Assembly (NCBI GenBank): GCA_019633425.1
Contig: WSUB01000021.1
Span: forward strand, 186,001 to 250,000
Source of the DNA: Tulasnella sp. 424
Lineage: Eukaryota > Basidiomycota > Agaricomycetes > Cantharellales > Tulasnellaceae
Direction of reading: 5' to 3'
Length of the DNA stretch: 64,000 nucleotides
The notes under the pieces are model-generated. The model worked only from the letters and a program-made list of their open reading frames with translations, was not told where the DNA came from and did no database searches. Both the position numbers and the translations under genes were made by a program. This document shows positions 12,067-23,447 of this stretch, in pieces. Within the stretch, counting starts at the first letter, position 1. Each line of letters opens with the position of its first letter.

Positions 12067-13496
12067 ATACATTAAGAATACTCGAGACGGATCTCGAAAC
12101 CCGCGAGCCCCAAGGGAGCGAGACGGCGAAGGGAGGCGACGGAGTCCAGCGGCAAAAGGTATATAAGAGTGAAAGAACGACATTCGACAACAGAGAAACG
12201 AAATAAGAAGCAAAGAAAATGAAAATTCATTAGATGGGAATAGTTAGCTGATGGCTCTTTTTACAGGAGATACTTAGATCAGACCGTATGTTCGGGATCA
12301 TCGCAAAATTTCGGCGGAAGTCAAAGCTCGCTTAAACTCTATATAATGCCTATAAATCGGCTTACCTGCTTTCTGCAAAGGGGGCTAGTAATCGTCACGT
12401 TCCCCAATTCACCTAATTTATGAGATCGCTTCCGACTTCAGCAGACTGTGTCATGACCTCCGCGGAAGTGGTATATATGCTGGGTGGAAGTAACGATTTA
12501 AAGACGTCTGCTGTGCGTCGCAGACGTTTCCAAGGTGAGAGCGGGTTTTGCCGACGCTGGACTTGGGGCTTTGGGTGTACACGGTTGTTAGGCAACCTAT
12601 GGAGGCATCAGTATACAGAAAAGAGTTGAGTTTGACGTCACAATACCGAGAATATATCTCATAGCACTTCTTAGTACATAAAATAAAACCGCTAAACCTG
12701 TAATGTTCTTTGCAGCCTTTTGGCCCGTTCTGCTCATGTCCCAGCGAGGGACTCACTACGTGGAGAGCCTTGTGATAGAGCAGCAACAGATCTGCAGCCC
12801 GTTAAGACACATACATGCGGGATCAAGTGCTTCAAAGCCACTTGAACGCGAGAGTTCGAAATTTGGGCAAAAGGCGTAGGGAAAGTGAAGTCAGATCGAG
12901 CAAAGTAGAAGGGTGCGAGAAGTTGGGAGCGGAGCTTGAGACAGCCCAATAAAGTGTTATCGCTATTTTCGCATACTTGGTGGTTTTATTTTACCCTAAT
13001 ATTTTTGGGAGCGAAGGTGACGCAGGCAGGGTCGATGCACAGGCGCGCATGCGCAAGGCTCGAAACCTGACAAACCGTGGGAGATAGATCGTCACACCCC
13101 GTTCGGGTCTGGACTGGCGTAACCCCCTTAACCTCTGACACCATTCCACTGAAGACTTGGACAGCTCCAGATATCTAGAGAGCTCTTCACGAGATACCAT
13201 ATATTTTTTTGGCTACAGTCTTGACCTCTTGCAGTCGGCTAAATAATATTCTACAAAGCAGTTGGCACGGTCATTCCTTGTCTTAATCGCCGATAGTGCT
13301 CTCGCCACTATGAAAGATTGTCTCTCATTTGAGTTTAATAAACGTCTTCAGAGTCATAGAGTATCGACCCAACGTTCCACATTGCCAGTTTTAGGTCATC
13401 CACCGTACCTCATACACATACTCTACAATAATTCCATTTGCTTTGAACGCATCAAGCTCTCCCTTTCACCTTCCAGTTACCTGCTCGGATAGCACA
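12067..13496. other. Intergenic region between copies A and B
   Basis: About 1.4 kb without a supported gene. A TATA-like GTATATAAGAG lies at about 12162, but no transcript is evident after it. Several short frames on both strands lack conserved counterparts in the other intergenic regions. The 60 bases before 13497 resemble the copy A leader (pyrimidine-rich, CCTTCC/CAGTTAC), consistent with duplication of the whole gene with its proximal 5' region. Confidence 0.4.
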
Positions 13497-16177
13497 ATGG
13501 CTTTTCTCAAACGACTTTACACAGCGGTCTCCAGGCGAACGATCCGTGTTATGCCTGTTGTTCTGGTTGCTACGCAAGAAACATTGAAATTGGCTCAAGC
13601 TGCCCAAATCCCACTCTGTGCACCCGCATTCAACATCGCACTAGAAATTCTCAACATATTCCAGGTAATTATCCCTCAACTGTGCCGCTGCAGCTCGATA
13701 ATAAATTGCATTTACCCGGGACAGGCTGTGAAAGACGCAGCCTCAGCCACAAACGAACTCTTGCAGACGATACACGTTTATAACGAAGCTGTAGGCCATA
13801 TGGTGGAAATACTATCTTCTGACTATCTCGAGAACTCGGAAGAAGTCCAGGCTCGCATTGCTCGTAACTCTATTGCCGAATTTGAGAAGTGAGTTTTTTT
13901 CAATGTCCTCGAAATCACGTTAACCTTCTCGACAGGGCAATGTCTTCGGTCAAGACCACACTCGACAATGCGATGGCTCAGCGAACATGGAAGAGGGCCA
14001 TCAACAACTCTCAGATCAAAGCTGATATAGGAGATTGCACTCGGCAGCTTGTCGCTGCTCGAGAGAAATTTAATGTATGTGGTTAAATAAACTCAGCAAC
14101 GTATCTGTCCCTGATCCTGCTTGTTCATCTAGTCGTCAACTATGATGGTGATCTTGGCAAATACGCGGTCAGAGCAACCGAGGACTGCGATCGACGAGTT
14201 CAGAATACCAGGAGCTGTAGGTCAAAGAGAGATAAGTTGCGAGGATATTTCTCATCATAGGTCTAGACTCCTCTAAGGCCGATGGACATTAAGCTGGGCT
14301 CCGTTGTCAAGCACTATGGCACTCTCAACAATACACACGAGACAACATTTTGGACCGGTACCCGTATTGCGATGGTGCGAGGCGAAAAGAAGCTAGTGAA
14401 ACTGTACACTCAAAAGGACGGAGGAGAGGAGGCTTTCCTTCGCGATATGCGAAATCTGGGCCAGAATTTGTATGGCGCACCTTCCACTCACCCTAATGTG
14501 ATTTTTGACTATTTCTCTAGATGGCCGAACCTTCCCGCAATTATTGGATATTGTAGAAAGGCATCTGTGCCGTTCATTGCTTTCGAAACGTGTGCGTCAC
14601 CAAAACATCCTTGACGTTGGACTTGGACAACTGACCACCCCGTTTATAGCCGGGGTTCAACGGTTCGGGCGCTTCATCGAAATGTTGGTGTTAAGGGAAC
14701 CGGATACCGCAGTGCCCAAGGTTTGGCGCATGGTGAGGATCTCGATACTCTTTTACACCAACTTAAACTCACGCCAGTGGGTGGCTTTAGCTCGTCAATC
14801 TCAGAGTAGGTGAAAATCTAGCTATTCTATCAGCAAGGAATTCAGAAACCTCATGCTATAGGATGCTGCTTCGTTTATTGTGAAAAACGAGCCGGGCATC
14901 GACGCGCGTCTCATCGAGGATGCAGTTCGGGTGCGTGAGTTCTCGCCTTGGTTCTGTAGGTTCTCACTCATTTCACCAGGAGCCATCGGTGGACGAGAAT
15001 GGTGAAATTATCCTCGCACCTCTGCCCGAAGTTGAAGGGGAATTTAAAGATTTCAAATGGTCCGTTGAGGACATCGATCCCAATAATCTCATTTTTGCCT
15101 ACTGGACATCTGTGAGTGATCACGCATCGTTCCTACTCTTCCCATTATAACGACAGTCTCAACTCATTTAGGAATGCCTTGACGGTTCGTTCTGTTTAGT
15201 TCTGACGCCGACCTCGTTGGAATCTAATTGCTGCTCCTACTTAGGAAGAGCACGTCCTCTACGTACTCTAGGCCTTGCGCTGAGTGAGGAAACAGAAGCG
15301 ACTCTCGATGCTGAGATTTTCTCGATGGGCGAATTGCCCGACATGCTCCACAGTCTTTGGCCCACCCCAGCGAATAGGGCTCTCACATGGTTTATTCACC
15401 ACCCAGATCCTCTCGCACCGGGTGACATCGGGAAATTCGTTATCCAAGAAGATGGAAATTGGACTTTTTGCCGACTTGGTTCTGTTGCGGATGACCTCGG
15501 AGGGGTAAAAATGTCGTTTCAAGAGGACGTCCACTGCGACTACAACTGTATCGCCGAAAACACCATCCGGTAGGTTTTCTTTCCCCTGGCTTCGCTTTAA
15601 ACAGCTAACCTGAGTATGTTAGCTTTCCATTTGATCCCTTCGAGGAGGGCGACTCTCACAACGCGGTTCTAAAATACGGCTTCCGCACTTCCTGGACAAA
15701 TACTTTGCACGAGAAGGAAGCCACATGGGAGTTTCTCTTGGCGAATGCGCAAAACCTCGCTGAACGATACGGGACCACACCTGAAGAGCTAGTTTTAAGT
15801 GCGTGCTTAGTATTGTTTTCAATATTCTATGTTGATTTGTTGGTTATCTTACTTCGTCTAGTAACTGAAACGTCCGGAGACATCGAGTCTGAGCCTTTCG
15901 AAGACTTCGATGAAGCTTTAACCCGCCCAATTTATTATTACCTCCACTTTTCTCATGAAGGACATATTAAAGAGGCGTATTGGTCGTTCGAGGATACTCC
16001 TGGATCTATAATTTGTGAAGAGCATTTTGAAGAGTTGGGTTTACCTGGCGTGGAGAGGTAAGAGGAATCCGCAAACCCCACCGCCTCTCTGATTTGGCTG
16101 ACTGCTCCCGCTACAGTCTCATTCACTCTATACCGGAATACTATCTTCAGCTGGAGAAGCAGGATTTGTGTCACTAG
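13497..16177 (+). CDS. MLKL-like helical domain plus kinase-like protein, copy B
   Basis: Tandem paralogue of the 9287 gene, same strand, with the same intron positions. The N-terminal helical domain (MAFLKRLYTAVSRR; LAQAAQIPLCAPAFNIALEI; RTWKRAINNSQIKADI) is followed by a kinase N-lobe-like segment (KKLVKLYTQKDGGEEAFLRD, then LPAIIGYCRKASVPFIAFE). The candidate ATP-binding lysine is kept, but no HRD or DFG is seen. The C-terminal region carries RPLRTLGLALSEE, LAPGDIGKFV, TTPEELVLITE, IYYYLHFSHEGH and YWSFED. This combination is common in uncharacterised Agaricomycete kinase-like proteins. The 13-nt exon 15172-15184 is conserved with copy A. The coding sequence appears intact and ends at TAG 16175. 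Expected length is about 650 residues. A cell-death role is only an inference from domain order. Confidence 0.75.
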
Positions 16178-16431
16178 TTATCTGAAGGCTTCCGCGTACT
16201 GGGAGGGGGGGGCGGCAGACAGGAATTCCAGCTGAAGGTTATATAGCTTAAATAGTAATACATGCACTGATACGAAAAGGAATTTTACTAGTGATACATC
16301 TGGGAGATGAAGATGGGAAGTTTGAAGAGATGTGGGATTAATTGTGCGATCTGAGGGTACGAGGCCCAAAGCTCTAGGGTAAGAAAAGAAAATCGAAAGG
16401 CTGGGAATTTAGAGGAGAAGAGAGCTGCGAA

Positions 16432-16882
16432 TCAGCAATACGGCTGGAGCTGATTTAATGTGGAATGACAGGCGGCATAAGACCTAGCAGCGTTCTGAGC
16501 TGCCATTCTGACAGCCAACGCATCGATGGGACCTTGGCACGTATGGCGGAGCGACGCGTTCCACTGTAAGTTGGTTCCAGGCTGTTTCCAAGATATATTC
16601 AAGCTCCATACTGTTCTGTAGGTGACATGGTGCACTGGAGCGCGACCTGGATGCTTGGAAGCAATAATCGGGGCCGGTTCTGCATATGGACCCCTCCACG
16701 TGATGCGGAAACCTTTCCCGCTCACATCCGAACATTGGTTGGGGTTGAACCAAGTTAGAGGCAGCTTTGCAATCCATTTATAAAATCTCTTCCTGCCTTC
16801 CTTAATCTTTTAAACGTGTGTTAGCCAAGGAAATGAGATAAAAAATGTTGTTGCTCACAGGGTCATTGGATCCGAAGAACAT
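16432..16882 (-). CDS. Small uncharacterised protein, 132 residues
   Basis: Two exons, 16882-16859 and 16806-16432, are joined across a 52-nt intron with a GTGAGC donor, a CTAAC branch-like site and an AG acceptor. The protein starts MFFGSNDPIKEGRKRFYKW and ends at TGA 16432. It has no signal peptide or membrane segment. Cysteines are few (C at about residue 30, in SLRHTC, in AACHST and the last residue), and there is a central WFNPNQCSDVSGKGFRITW. The splice-consistent frame, uninterrupted for 125 codons with low-complexity-free composition, argues for a real gene. No family was recognised with certainty. It is transcribed away from copy B, whose stop lies 255 bases to the left. Confidence 0.55.
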
Positions 16883-17868
16883 GATGCGAAGACTTGATTC
16901 GAGTCGACCGGAGAAATTCAAGTGGATGATAGGAGAGTGCCGTAGCCGTGTCGAGGCTACAGAGAATCGGTAAGCTCACGCTAGACCTTCCCGGACGTTT
17001 GTGCGTGGCTTACATTACGATGCAGTTGAGGGAGAAAGTCGAATCTCAGCGAGCGCTCTTTATACCTCTATGGATTCGACACCCCATAACCGCAACTGCC
17101 ATAGTGGCGGTATGTTATGCAGAATCCTATGTTGAGCTTATTTAGCTGAACAGTAAGGAGAGAATTTCCAGGGTCAGAGGAGGGAGCCGGCGGGTACCTG
17201 TCTTAGGGTTGAGGATATGGTGTATGCGACCGTTGCGAAGCCGGCCTCGATGACCTCAGGGAAGCACAGCCAACTCAATATATTAAGTCGTAGGACGTAA
17301 GCTTTGGGCTGTAGGACGTATCCGATCGTACATGCCTCAACTGGGACGCTGCTTGACTCGAGGGTCTGGAGTCGGTCGAGGTACCTGAACCCGCCCCAAC
17401 GGCCCAATCAAGCCAGGGCTCAGATATGGCCCAGAGAAATGGAATAATTGGAGTCTGTAGTAATATCTCATATCCCCCAGAGTATCCTCGTATTTTACTG
17501 GACTCGGTCGATGATGAAGTAGGCCCCGTGCGCTTCTGCACTCACTCATGACACTCGGACTGCCAAAAGGCTTGACCTCCTAGAAAAGCGGCAAGAACAC
17601 TTATGAGTCAAAGGAAGAACCACAAGTGAAGAGCTCTATGTATGAATGGGATGCTTGCCGAGAGGACGCAAATGTGGCAGTGTTGGGAAAGTGTATGTAG
17701 ACTCCGTGACCATCGACATTTTTCGCTCAAAAAGGACAAAGGCCGGTCTTGCTCTGTATATCCGCTACACTCCCCTTTCATTGTACATCCTGCCCGCGTA
17801 GAGAGTAGGATGATAGTCTAATTCATCACTTCACGCAACTTCAAGACAAATTCTACAACCTAAGATAT
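16883..17868. other. Intergenic region downstream of malate dehydrogenase
   Basis: Nearly 1 kb between the orphan gene and the stop of malate dehydrogenase. Only short frames without splice support. Nothing else recognised. Confidence 0.4.
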
Positions 17869-19366
17869 CTACAGTTTGGGGTTGGCAATGAAAGAAACGC
17901 CCTGCGAAAAGACGGTATGATGTTAGCGTTCCGGAACGCAAGGTGTGGCATTGAAAACATACGTTGCCGATGTTGGTCTCCAGCTCAGGCAATGCAGCCT
18001 TGACTAAGCCCTTCTCGTAGTCACTCAGGTTACCAAGAGGTCGGATCTTCTCAACGCCGTTAGGCTGCGGCCCCTCCAGTTAGTACAGCAACGCCGCTTT
18101 AAATCAGTCCACTTACGCCAAGCTCTACCGGAACGGAGAAGTACTCGACATCAGCACCCAACTCCTTCTTGACGGTCTCTCCACCAGCAATATCAGCAGT
18201 CAAGTTGACATAGCTCGGGGTGACAATACCCTTCTTGCCCTTGATTGCCTCAATGATGAGGTTGGCGAACTGGTATCCAGCCTGGGCCATGCTGAGGGTA
18301 GCGCTGCCAGCACCGTCCTTAGCCTTGACGACCTCGTCACCGCCGAACTGGATCCGCTTGGTGAGTGTCTCGATGTCCTTCTCCGAGATGCTCGAGGGAA
18401 GCGGTGGGTCGGCTTGAGAGAGGAGGGGAAGGATGGTGACACCGGAGTGTCCACCGACAACAGGGACGGTGACTGTTGGCGCAAGGGAAAGGTCGTCCAG
18501 TACTTCGGCAACGAAAGTCGAGGCGCGGACAACGTCAAGGGTGGTAACACCAAAGAGCCGCTTGGGATCGAAAACGCCAGCCTTCTTGAGAACCTCGGCA
18601 AAGATAGGGACGGTCGAGTTGACGGGATCTGACATGATTATTGGTCAAATGAGCGTAAGCACATCCTTGCACTTGTAAGCTCACTTGAGATGACAAGGAC
18701 GAACGCCTTCGGAGAATACTGGGCAATGCCTTCCGCGAGACCCCGGCAGATCCCAGCGTTTATCTTGAAGAGGTCGTCACTAGTGTTCAAATTGGGATGA
18801 TCAGTGTGTTTTCTCTGATAGGAAGAGCTGTGTCCAATTCTCACCGGGTCATCTAAAGCCAAGATTTGATTAGTCACGCGGAGGAAGTCTACTTGGGGAA
18901 ATGAAACTCACGCCAGGTTTTCGAGGCACACCGGCAGGGATGACGATTATGTCTGCACCGGTCAAAGTGTTCTCCAGAGCGTTTTCATCCTTTGGAAGGT
19001 AACCTTTTACCTTGGCTGGGGTTGCAATGTGTGACAGATCGGCGGCAACACCGGGTGTTGCGACAATGTCGTAGAGCGCGAGCTGTTCAAAGGTGATCGA
19101 CTCAGCTGTGGCCAGATCGCGTGGCCGATCGAGATGAAGTTACGTGCCTCGGTGACATTCGGGTTAATCTTGAGAAGAAGTGAAAGAGGCTGGCCAATTC
19201 CGCCTGATGTCGAGAGTGAAAGGATGGGAAAACACAAGGGTCAGCGATGCTCCCGAGGGTCGCGATGCTTCCCAGGGCGTTTCCCTGCTTTGAGGACTCG
19301 CTGTGATCCTGGGAGCACATGCAGATGACACCCACCTGCGGCACCGAGAACGACTGCTTTTACCAT
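17869..19366 (-). CDS. Malate dehydrogenase (NAD), mitochondrial-type fold without presequence
   Basis: Interconverts malate and oxaloacetate. Exon 1 (19366-19336) encodes [11 protein letters not shown], the start of the Rossmann nucleotide loop, completed in the next exon ([12 protein letters not shown]). Later exons carry [13 protein letters not shown], the substrate-loop region [25 protein letters not shown] and the active-site His in [14 protein letters not shown]. The protein ends IANPKL at TAG 17869 and should be about 330 residues. The family is the bacterial/mitochondrial type (HSGVT), but no targeting presequence precedes MVKA, so this is probably the cytosolic or glyoxysomal form. 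The terminal PKL is at best a weak peroxisomal signal. The intron at 19147-19083 has a GC donor (GAG|GCACGT); the in-frame product NVTELALYDIV fits the family. Its exon 1 and promoter region are copied at 21353-21857. Confidence 0.93.
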
Positions 19367-19760
19367 ACTGAAGAGTGTGCTGGGAGGGGATGAAGGGGGG
19401 GGGGGGATGGAAAGGATTGTTGAGGATCTGACTGGACAACGCCAAATCGGTCTAAATAGGGTCGCGATGTCGGGATTCCGGCGAATTTGCACGTGCGCCG
19501 GTCTCTCCGATTTTCAACCGCCACCACCTCCGCGTCAGCGTCCGTCGGGACAGAGCGCACCTCGACACACTCGGAAGGAGAGTTTCGCGACGGAAGGCCT
19601 TTATAGCGAGCCTATGCGTTCCGAATGCTACGGGTTTTCTGAAAAGCAAATTGACTATAGGAGTTCCGACATATCTTCAGGTCCGCTCAGTTTAACAACC
19701 ACAACATGACATAGCCGAGATTAAGATTCTATGAAAACCCGGATGTATCTTCATCGTATT
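19227..19760. repeat. Source copy of the duplicated MDH 5' region
   Basis: MDH exon 1, most of intron 1 and about 400 bases upstream are recognisably repeated at 21353-21857 in the same orientation. Shared blocks include GGTCGCGATGC, GCACGTGCGCCGGTCTC, GAGTTCCGACAT and AACCCGGATG/GACCCGGATG. A poly-G run lies at 19397-19406 just upstream of the MDH start. Confidence 0.75.
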
Positions 19761-20384
19761 TCGTTGCTCGACCGATTCATCGATAGGTGGTGACGCAAAC
19801 GGCCACACTACACGAACAGCCTAAGCACGACCCCCCTGTCACCTGCATCCACGTACTCCCAAGAGCTTTGAAGTCCACAGAGATTCCATTTTCATTCCTC
19901 ATCGCTTCGGTGCTCGTTTCATCTGCTAGAAACCAGCAGGGTGGTGGTGTATTGAACGGCCTTTATGCCACCCGCTACGTTCGAACTTCGCAGCTTGAGA
20001 AGGAAAGCATCGGTAACCACTTGCTAGAATTTACCATCTCTTGAACACCGTATGCCAGGCTTCGACTGGATGTCTCGACGTGACACTGCTTTCAACAAAC
20101 CACAGCGTAGTTAGAGATACTTCGCTGCTTTGTCGCCACCAAAGCACATATTTAACACCGGGATCTAGAGGATGACTTCAGATCCTCAGTCTATGATGTT
20201 AGCCAGCCTATTAGTCGTACTAGTGTCCACCCAGGTTCCCGGACTTGACTCTGTTGTTTTGTTCTCCACACTCTCCGTAAACACGCAACGGTTGCCCAGT
20301 CTTCTCCATACACCATACCTTTGAGAGAATAACAACGAAGCAGGCTTTCCGCGCTCTCTTTGACGCCACCAGCCATGGAGAGGC

Positions 20385-20392
20385 TATATATA
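20385..20392 (+). promoter_or_regulatory. TATA box of family X gene 1
   Basis: TATATATA lies 92 bases before the ATG. The paralogue at 22586 has TTATATAG at 22489-22496 in the same sequence context (GGAGAGG just before it). The third copy has only a weakened CTATACAT at about 24051. Conserved context and spacing across copies support a core promoter. Confidence 0.6.
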
Positions 20393-20476
20393 CAGTCAAC
20401 TTCACCTCAAACACCTATTTCAACCGACCAACCAAATATCACACCCGCAACCCGCTTACAAACTCAGTCATTCAGC

Positions 20477-21198
20477 ATGATGTTCTCAAGCACTTCGAAA
20501 AATGCCAAAAATGACGAAACTGACAAAAATGACGAAACTGACAAAAATGACGAAACTGTCAAAAATGACGAAACTGTCAAAAATGACGAAACTGACAAAA
20601 ACGACGAAACTGTCAGAGACCTGTTATCGGCAATCAAGGAGAACCTAGACCGATTACATAAGCTCGTCCCAATAGGAAGGTGGGATGAGGCCGTAATCCA
20701 GAGAGAGTACGTCACAATTCAAATAGTTTGCCTTTGTGTATATTCATCTCAACACCCCAATCTGACAATAACTGCTGCGTTGCATCAGCCTTTTTTACAA
20801 GATTCAAGGGGAACTCTCCCATGGGTACCAGAAGATGGACTACACCAAACGTTCCACGATGACGAAACATATTAGCTTGTATGACACGGTACTATCTGTC
20901 TCTATAAGCATAGTGTCCGACGTACGTCAGTATTCTGAGGAAGAATCAAGAAGCTGACGTTTTCACCTAGATCAAACGCACCACGAAGAAGAAATGGGAA
21001 ATCAAGGACGAGCACATTAAAGAGGAAATGGAACAATACAGACAAAGCCTCATTGGTGGCTTGGCCATAATACTGAGACTGCTTCCTATGCACGATGAAG
21101 CATTAGACGAAGCCTACCAACCATTAAAGCTTTACGATGCTCTCCGTAGACACAACTACGATAATCTGCCGAAGGAATCCGGAGAACAAGAAGATTGA
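20477..21198 (+). CDS. Family X gene 1, uncharacterised, 196 residues
   Basis: Three exons, 20477-20706, 20789-20921 and 20971-21198, with phases that match the paralogue at 22586. The N-terminal 20-60 region is a six-fold KNDET(D/V) hexapeptide repeat. A helical middle follows (NLDRLHKLVPIGRW, LFYKIQGEL), then a conserved C-terminal exon with SLIGGLAIILRLLP, MHDEALDEAY and RRHNYDNL. There is no signal peptide or confident membrane segment, although the GGL..ILRLLP helix is hydrophobic. ATG 20477 is chosen because it aligns with the ATG of copy 2; an upstream in-frame ATG at 20375 overlaps the TATA context. The function is unknown. It lies between malate dehydrogenase and leucyl-tRNA synthetase as part of a tandem array. 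Confidence 0.65.
20507..20614 (+). repeat. 18-bp coding minisatellite, six copies
   Basis: Six in-frame 18-bp units of the type AAAAATGACGAAACTGAC encode six KNDET(D/V) hexapeptides inside family X gene 1. The units differ only at the D/V codon and by one silent change (AAC for AAT in the sixth unit). The repeat is absent from the other two copies. Confidence 0.95.
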
Positions 21199-21352
21199 TA
21201 TGCACAGAAATGTTTGGTGTATCTAGAGATAATTTTAATATGTGTCAACATCGTTCCTAGTATATGGGCCTTTTAATATCACTGACCATAGCGTAGAGCG
21301 CAAAGCCATCGTGTGGTATGCACTTCCGCCTGTTGTCAAGAGTCAAAGTATG

Positions 21353-21857
21353 GGGAAACAGAGTGCTCAGCAGTGCTGCCTGGGGTCGCGATGCATCCAT
21401 GATCACCTCCACTCGCTGTGAGAGAGCAAATCCGAAAGGAACCCACCTCCAGCGCCAAGAACGGCCGCTTTCACCATGCGAAAACTTCGTTGGCAGTGGA
21501 GGAAGGGTGAATGAGATGGAAAGGAACGTGACTGAAAGCGTCAGATCGGTCTAAACAGGGTCTGCGTCGGGATTCCGGTGAATGTGCACGTGCGCCGGTC
21601 TCCGTTCTTCAACCACCACCACCTCCTCCTCCTCCTGCTTATCCGTGTCAGCATTCATCGGAGCTGACTTCCACACTTATAGAAGTTAATGAGTCCGGGA
21701 CCAAGACCTTTGCAGCGAGCCTGAGTTTCCTGAAAGCTGCGCGCTTTCCAAAGACCAGATGGCAATGAGAGTTCCGACATGTCTTCAAGCCCCGCTCTCT
21801 TGGGCCGTTGTGACATGCCATCGTCAAGGAGCGAGACGTCATGAAGACCCGGATGCA
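21353..21857 (-). pseudogene. Duplicated fragment of MDH: exon 1, intron 1 and promoter
   Basis: In the minus orientation, 21477-21447 reads MVKAAVLGAG and is followed by the same GTGGGT donor as MDH exon 1, then by intron-1-like sequence down to about 21353. There are no further MDH exons. Upstream, the MDH promoter region is also copied to about 21857. It is therefore a 5' gene fragment carried along by tandem duplication and could act as a decoy or antisense promoter. The reading frame of the 10 codons is intact with conservative changes. Confidence 0.75.
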
Positions 21858-21965
21858 GAGAGCACAAAAGCAAGAATGGATAAACAACTGGACTACTATA
21901 GATTTTAAAGTTCCAAGGAGTACGTGGATGCGGGTAATAGACTGTCGTGCTGGAAGCATTGATAC
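21858..21965 (-). repeat. Inverted segment inside the second duplicated unit
   Basis: Its reverse complement reads CAGCACGACAG..ATCCACGTACTCCTTGGAA. That matches forward sequence at about 19817-19890 (copy 1) and 23568-23640 (copy 3). The flanking sequence of copy 2 keeps the forward orientation. About 110 bases appear to have flipped in copy 2 alone. Confidence 0.65.
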
Positions 21966-22585
21966 GGTGTCCCCGGCCTGGTTGGCGCAACACCCCCGGA
22001 TCCGATTGGTCGAGTAAAGAAAGACCAGGAAGGTAGTCTCTGCATCTTGCTAGAAGCCCACAGCGTCAGGGTATGGAATCACCTTTATGCCACCCACTAC
22101 GTTCGCAGCTTGAGAAGAAAATCGTCGCCAACCACTTCCCAACTGTGGATCTACCGTCTCTTACACACCGTATGCCAGGCTTCAATCGTATGTCTCTGCG
22201 TGACATTGCTTTCAACAAATCCAGATTCGGCCAGAGATACATCTCTGCTTTGCTACCCACCAAAGTGCAACTGTAATATACGATGACTTCAGCTCTCAAG
22301 TCTATGGAATTAACTATCGATTCATTGTATGCTGTACAGGTAGGTTCCTGTGCCTGACTCCGCCCTTTGTCCTTCGTACTCCTCTATAAGCACCCGACGG
22401 TTGCTCAGTTTGTTTCATACACCATACCTTTGTGGAAATAACGACGAGGTTTTTTAACCTTCCATCCGCCACCATCGGGATGGAGAGGTTATATAGCCGT
22501 TCGAATTCCATCCTGAACACCTTTCTATAAACAGACCAACCCAAGTATCGCATCCGCAAGACACTTGTAACCTCGACCACACAGC

Positions 22586-23358
22586 ATGATATTTACATCC
22601 AAGAAGGAAAATGACGAGATACCCGTCAAAATCGAAATTTTCGTCTACCAGCACCAGGAAATAGAGAGGGACCCAACCAACGAGCTAGCCTTCGAAATCG
22701 AAAATTCCGTCAAGCGGCACCAGGAAATAGAGAGGGAAATAGAGATGGAAATAGAGAGGGACTCAACCAAACGGAATCTAAGCGCGGAGGACGAAATTCG
22801 GATAAGGCATGTCACGGTGCAAATCATTTGGCGAGGTGTCGATTTATCTCACCACCTTAATCTGACGAAATTGCTGCTATGCATCAGGATTTTTAACAAG
22901 TTGGAAACAGCCCTCGGGCAGTATCGGAACATGGATGACGATAAACGTGCCGCATCAACCGAGCATCTTAAACTGTATGACATAATACAAAACTCCACTT
23001 TGGGACTGTGGTATGAAGTAAGTCAGTCTTGCCACGATAGTAGAATCAAGGAGCTAAGGTTGTCACCTAGATCCAACGCAACAAGAAGATGCGAGTTTAC
23101 CTCCCGGACCGCGGTTGGCTTGCAAATGACACGGACGAATACATACGAAGCCTTGCTGGTGGCTTGAAAATAATGCTGAGATGGCTTCCTATGTTTGATG
23201 AAGCATTAGACAAAACCTACCGACCAATGATAGAGCAGTTCACATCGGCTCTCTACAGACGCAACTGCGATGCTCTGCTGAAGCAAGAACTATCAGCCGA
23301 AGCGTATAATATTGTTTATCATAAACGCATAATACCTCTGGAGCTGTTACTTAGATAA
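22586..23358 (+). CDS. Family X gene 2, uncharacterised, 212 residues
   Basis: Paralogue of the 20477 gene. Exons are 22586-22806, 22888-23017 and 23071-23358. The N-terminus replaces the KNDET repeat with a different charged repeat built on HQEIER (KRHQEIEREIEMEIERD). The core is shared: IFNKLETALGQYRNM, HLKLYDIIQ, SLAGGLKIMLRWLPMFDEAL, and a Tyr/Arg-rich end. The first intron has a GC donor (AAG|GCATGT) where gene 1 has GTACGT. The reading frame is intact. The C-terminus is about 20 residues longer than gene 1's. Function unknown. Confidence 0.65.
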
Positions 23359-23447
23359 ACGATGTTCTTATTATCCGGACCTTTTAATTTGTTCCACGCT
23401 ATGTCATCGCTAGGATGTGCACTCAAACTTCCATTCTATACATCTAG

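Noticed and set aside
14725..14865. Extra kinase-like exon reading HGEDLDTLLHQL in copy B
   Set aside because: It is out of frame with the preceding exon and absent from copy A; treating the segment as one longer intron gives the same in-frame join (RVWRM|DAASF) in both copies.
17869..17886. Stop-codon readthrough giving MDH a hidden peroxisomal signal
   Set aside because: The stop is TAG followed by ATA, not the TGA-CTA readthrough context, and the extension does not end in a type-1 signal.
20507..20614. CRISPR-like array
   Set aside because: The units are contiguous without spacers, in frame, and inside a coding exon; it is a coding minisatellite in a eukaryote.
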